Shown here one piece after another: positions 5,635 through 5,802 of a stretch of DNA of 5,802 bases. The notes beneath the pieces are model-generated. The model was not told where the DNA came from and did not search any database. It saw only the letters and a list, made by a program, of their open reading frames with translations. The stretch comes from Desulfurococcales archaeon ex4484_217_1 (GTDB lineage Archaea > Thermoproteota > Thermoprotei_A > EX4484-217-1): assembly GCA_002254745.1 (NCBI GenBank), contig NJED01000050.1, forward strand, positions 1 to 5,802, written 5' to 3'. A program made the position numbers and the translations under genes. Position 1 is the stretch's first letter, and each line of letters begins with the position of its first letter.

Positions 5635-5802
5635 CTATGTTGGAACGTTAAATGGCGGTTTAGCTAAGAAATATATTCCTATAACCTCAGCAAAGCCGAC
5701 AATATATCCTCCAAGCATAGCACCATATATACTCGTGAAGCCCCCTAAAATAGAGGATGCGAATGTTCTTAGAAGCATAAACCACCCTATTTCGGGACCT
5801 GC
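5635..5802 (-). CDS. livH: LivH-like ABC permease, 3' end only, C-terminus shortened
   Basis: The last 55 residues of a LivH-type permease whose beginning lies past the right edge. Visible motifs are LLRTFASSILGGFTSIYGAM (residues 10-29 of this fragment), then GGYIVGFAEVIGIYFL, which match the conserved LGG..S..GA..GG...G..E region of LivH. The frame ends in TAG at 5637-5635, right after KPPFNVPT. LivH proteins normally continue about 25-35 residues here with a final membrane segment and a P-x-GL motif; neither is present. The livM ATG lies 20 bases beyond. Either the gene lost its 3' end, or it is meant to be read on into livM by a frame change. Confidence 0.82.
   Translation of the reverse strand, partial: AGPEIGWFMLLRTFASSILGGFTSIYGAMLGGYIVGFAEVIGIYFLAKPPFNVPT

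Noticed and set aside
1..5802. CRISPR array, insertion sequence, tRNA or rRNA genes
   Set aside because: No regularly spaced repeats, transposase-like frames, terminal repeats, cloverleaf-like stretches or rRNA motifs were noticed in a by-eye reading of both strands.

Overview
The window is AT-rich and most likely archaeal. The evidence is TATA-box-like promoters about 45-50 bases from start codons, GGTG/AGGTG Shine-Dalgarno cores, densely packed genes, and a TtuA-type tRNA thiolase typical of thermophiles. A lineage cannot be named from the sequence; a thermophilic relative of Thermoproteota or Bathyarchaeia is a guess.

Layout. Positions 1-1143 (minus strand) hold ttuA and, overlapping its 3' end, a ThiS/MoaD-like sulfur carrier cut by the window edge. 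This is an enzyme and donor pair for tRNA 2-thiouridine synthesis. Positions 1144-1345 are a divergent control region with a TATA box for each direction. On the right-hand side, a nearly perfect 24-base palindrome abuts the TATA box and a further half-site lies just after it. Positions 1346-4062 (plus strand) form a tight three-gene operon for an NMT1/SsuA-type ABC importer: binding protein, permease and ATPase. Gene junctions overlap by one base or touch. The ATPase lacks the usual D-loop aspartate and stops inside its C-terminal TOBE-like domain.

Positions 4063-4633 have no intact gene. The minus strand carries the wreck of a membrane-protein gene, with one frameshift and several stops, one of which looks like a former TGG tryptophan codon. 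Positions 4634-5802 (minus strand) hold a branched-chain amino acid type (LIV/HAAT) permease pair: livM and the 3' end of livH. At their junction both the last segment of LivH and the first segment of LivM seem to be missing, which suggests a deletion or a frameshifted fusion.

The window therefore joins a housekeeping tRNA-modification locus, a regulated nutrient importer and a partly eroded second importer locus. No CRISPR array, transposase, tRNA or rRNA was seen. I found no clearly new system. The best leads are the palindromic operator, the D-loop substitution, and the two decay or fusion points.
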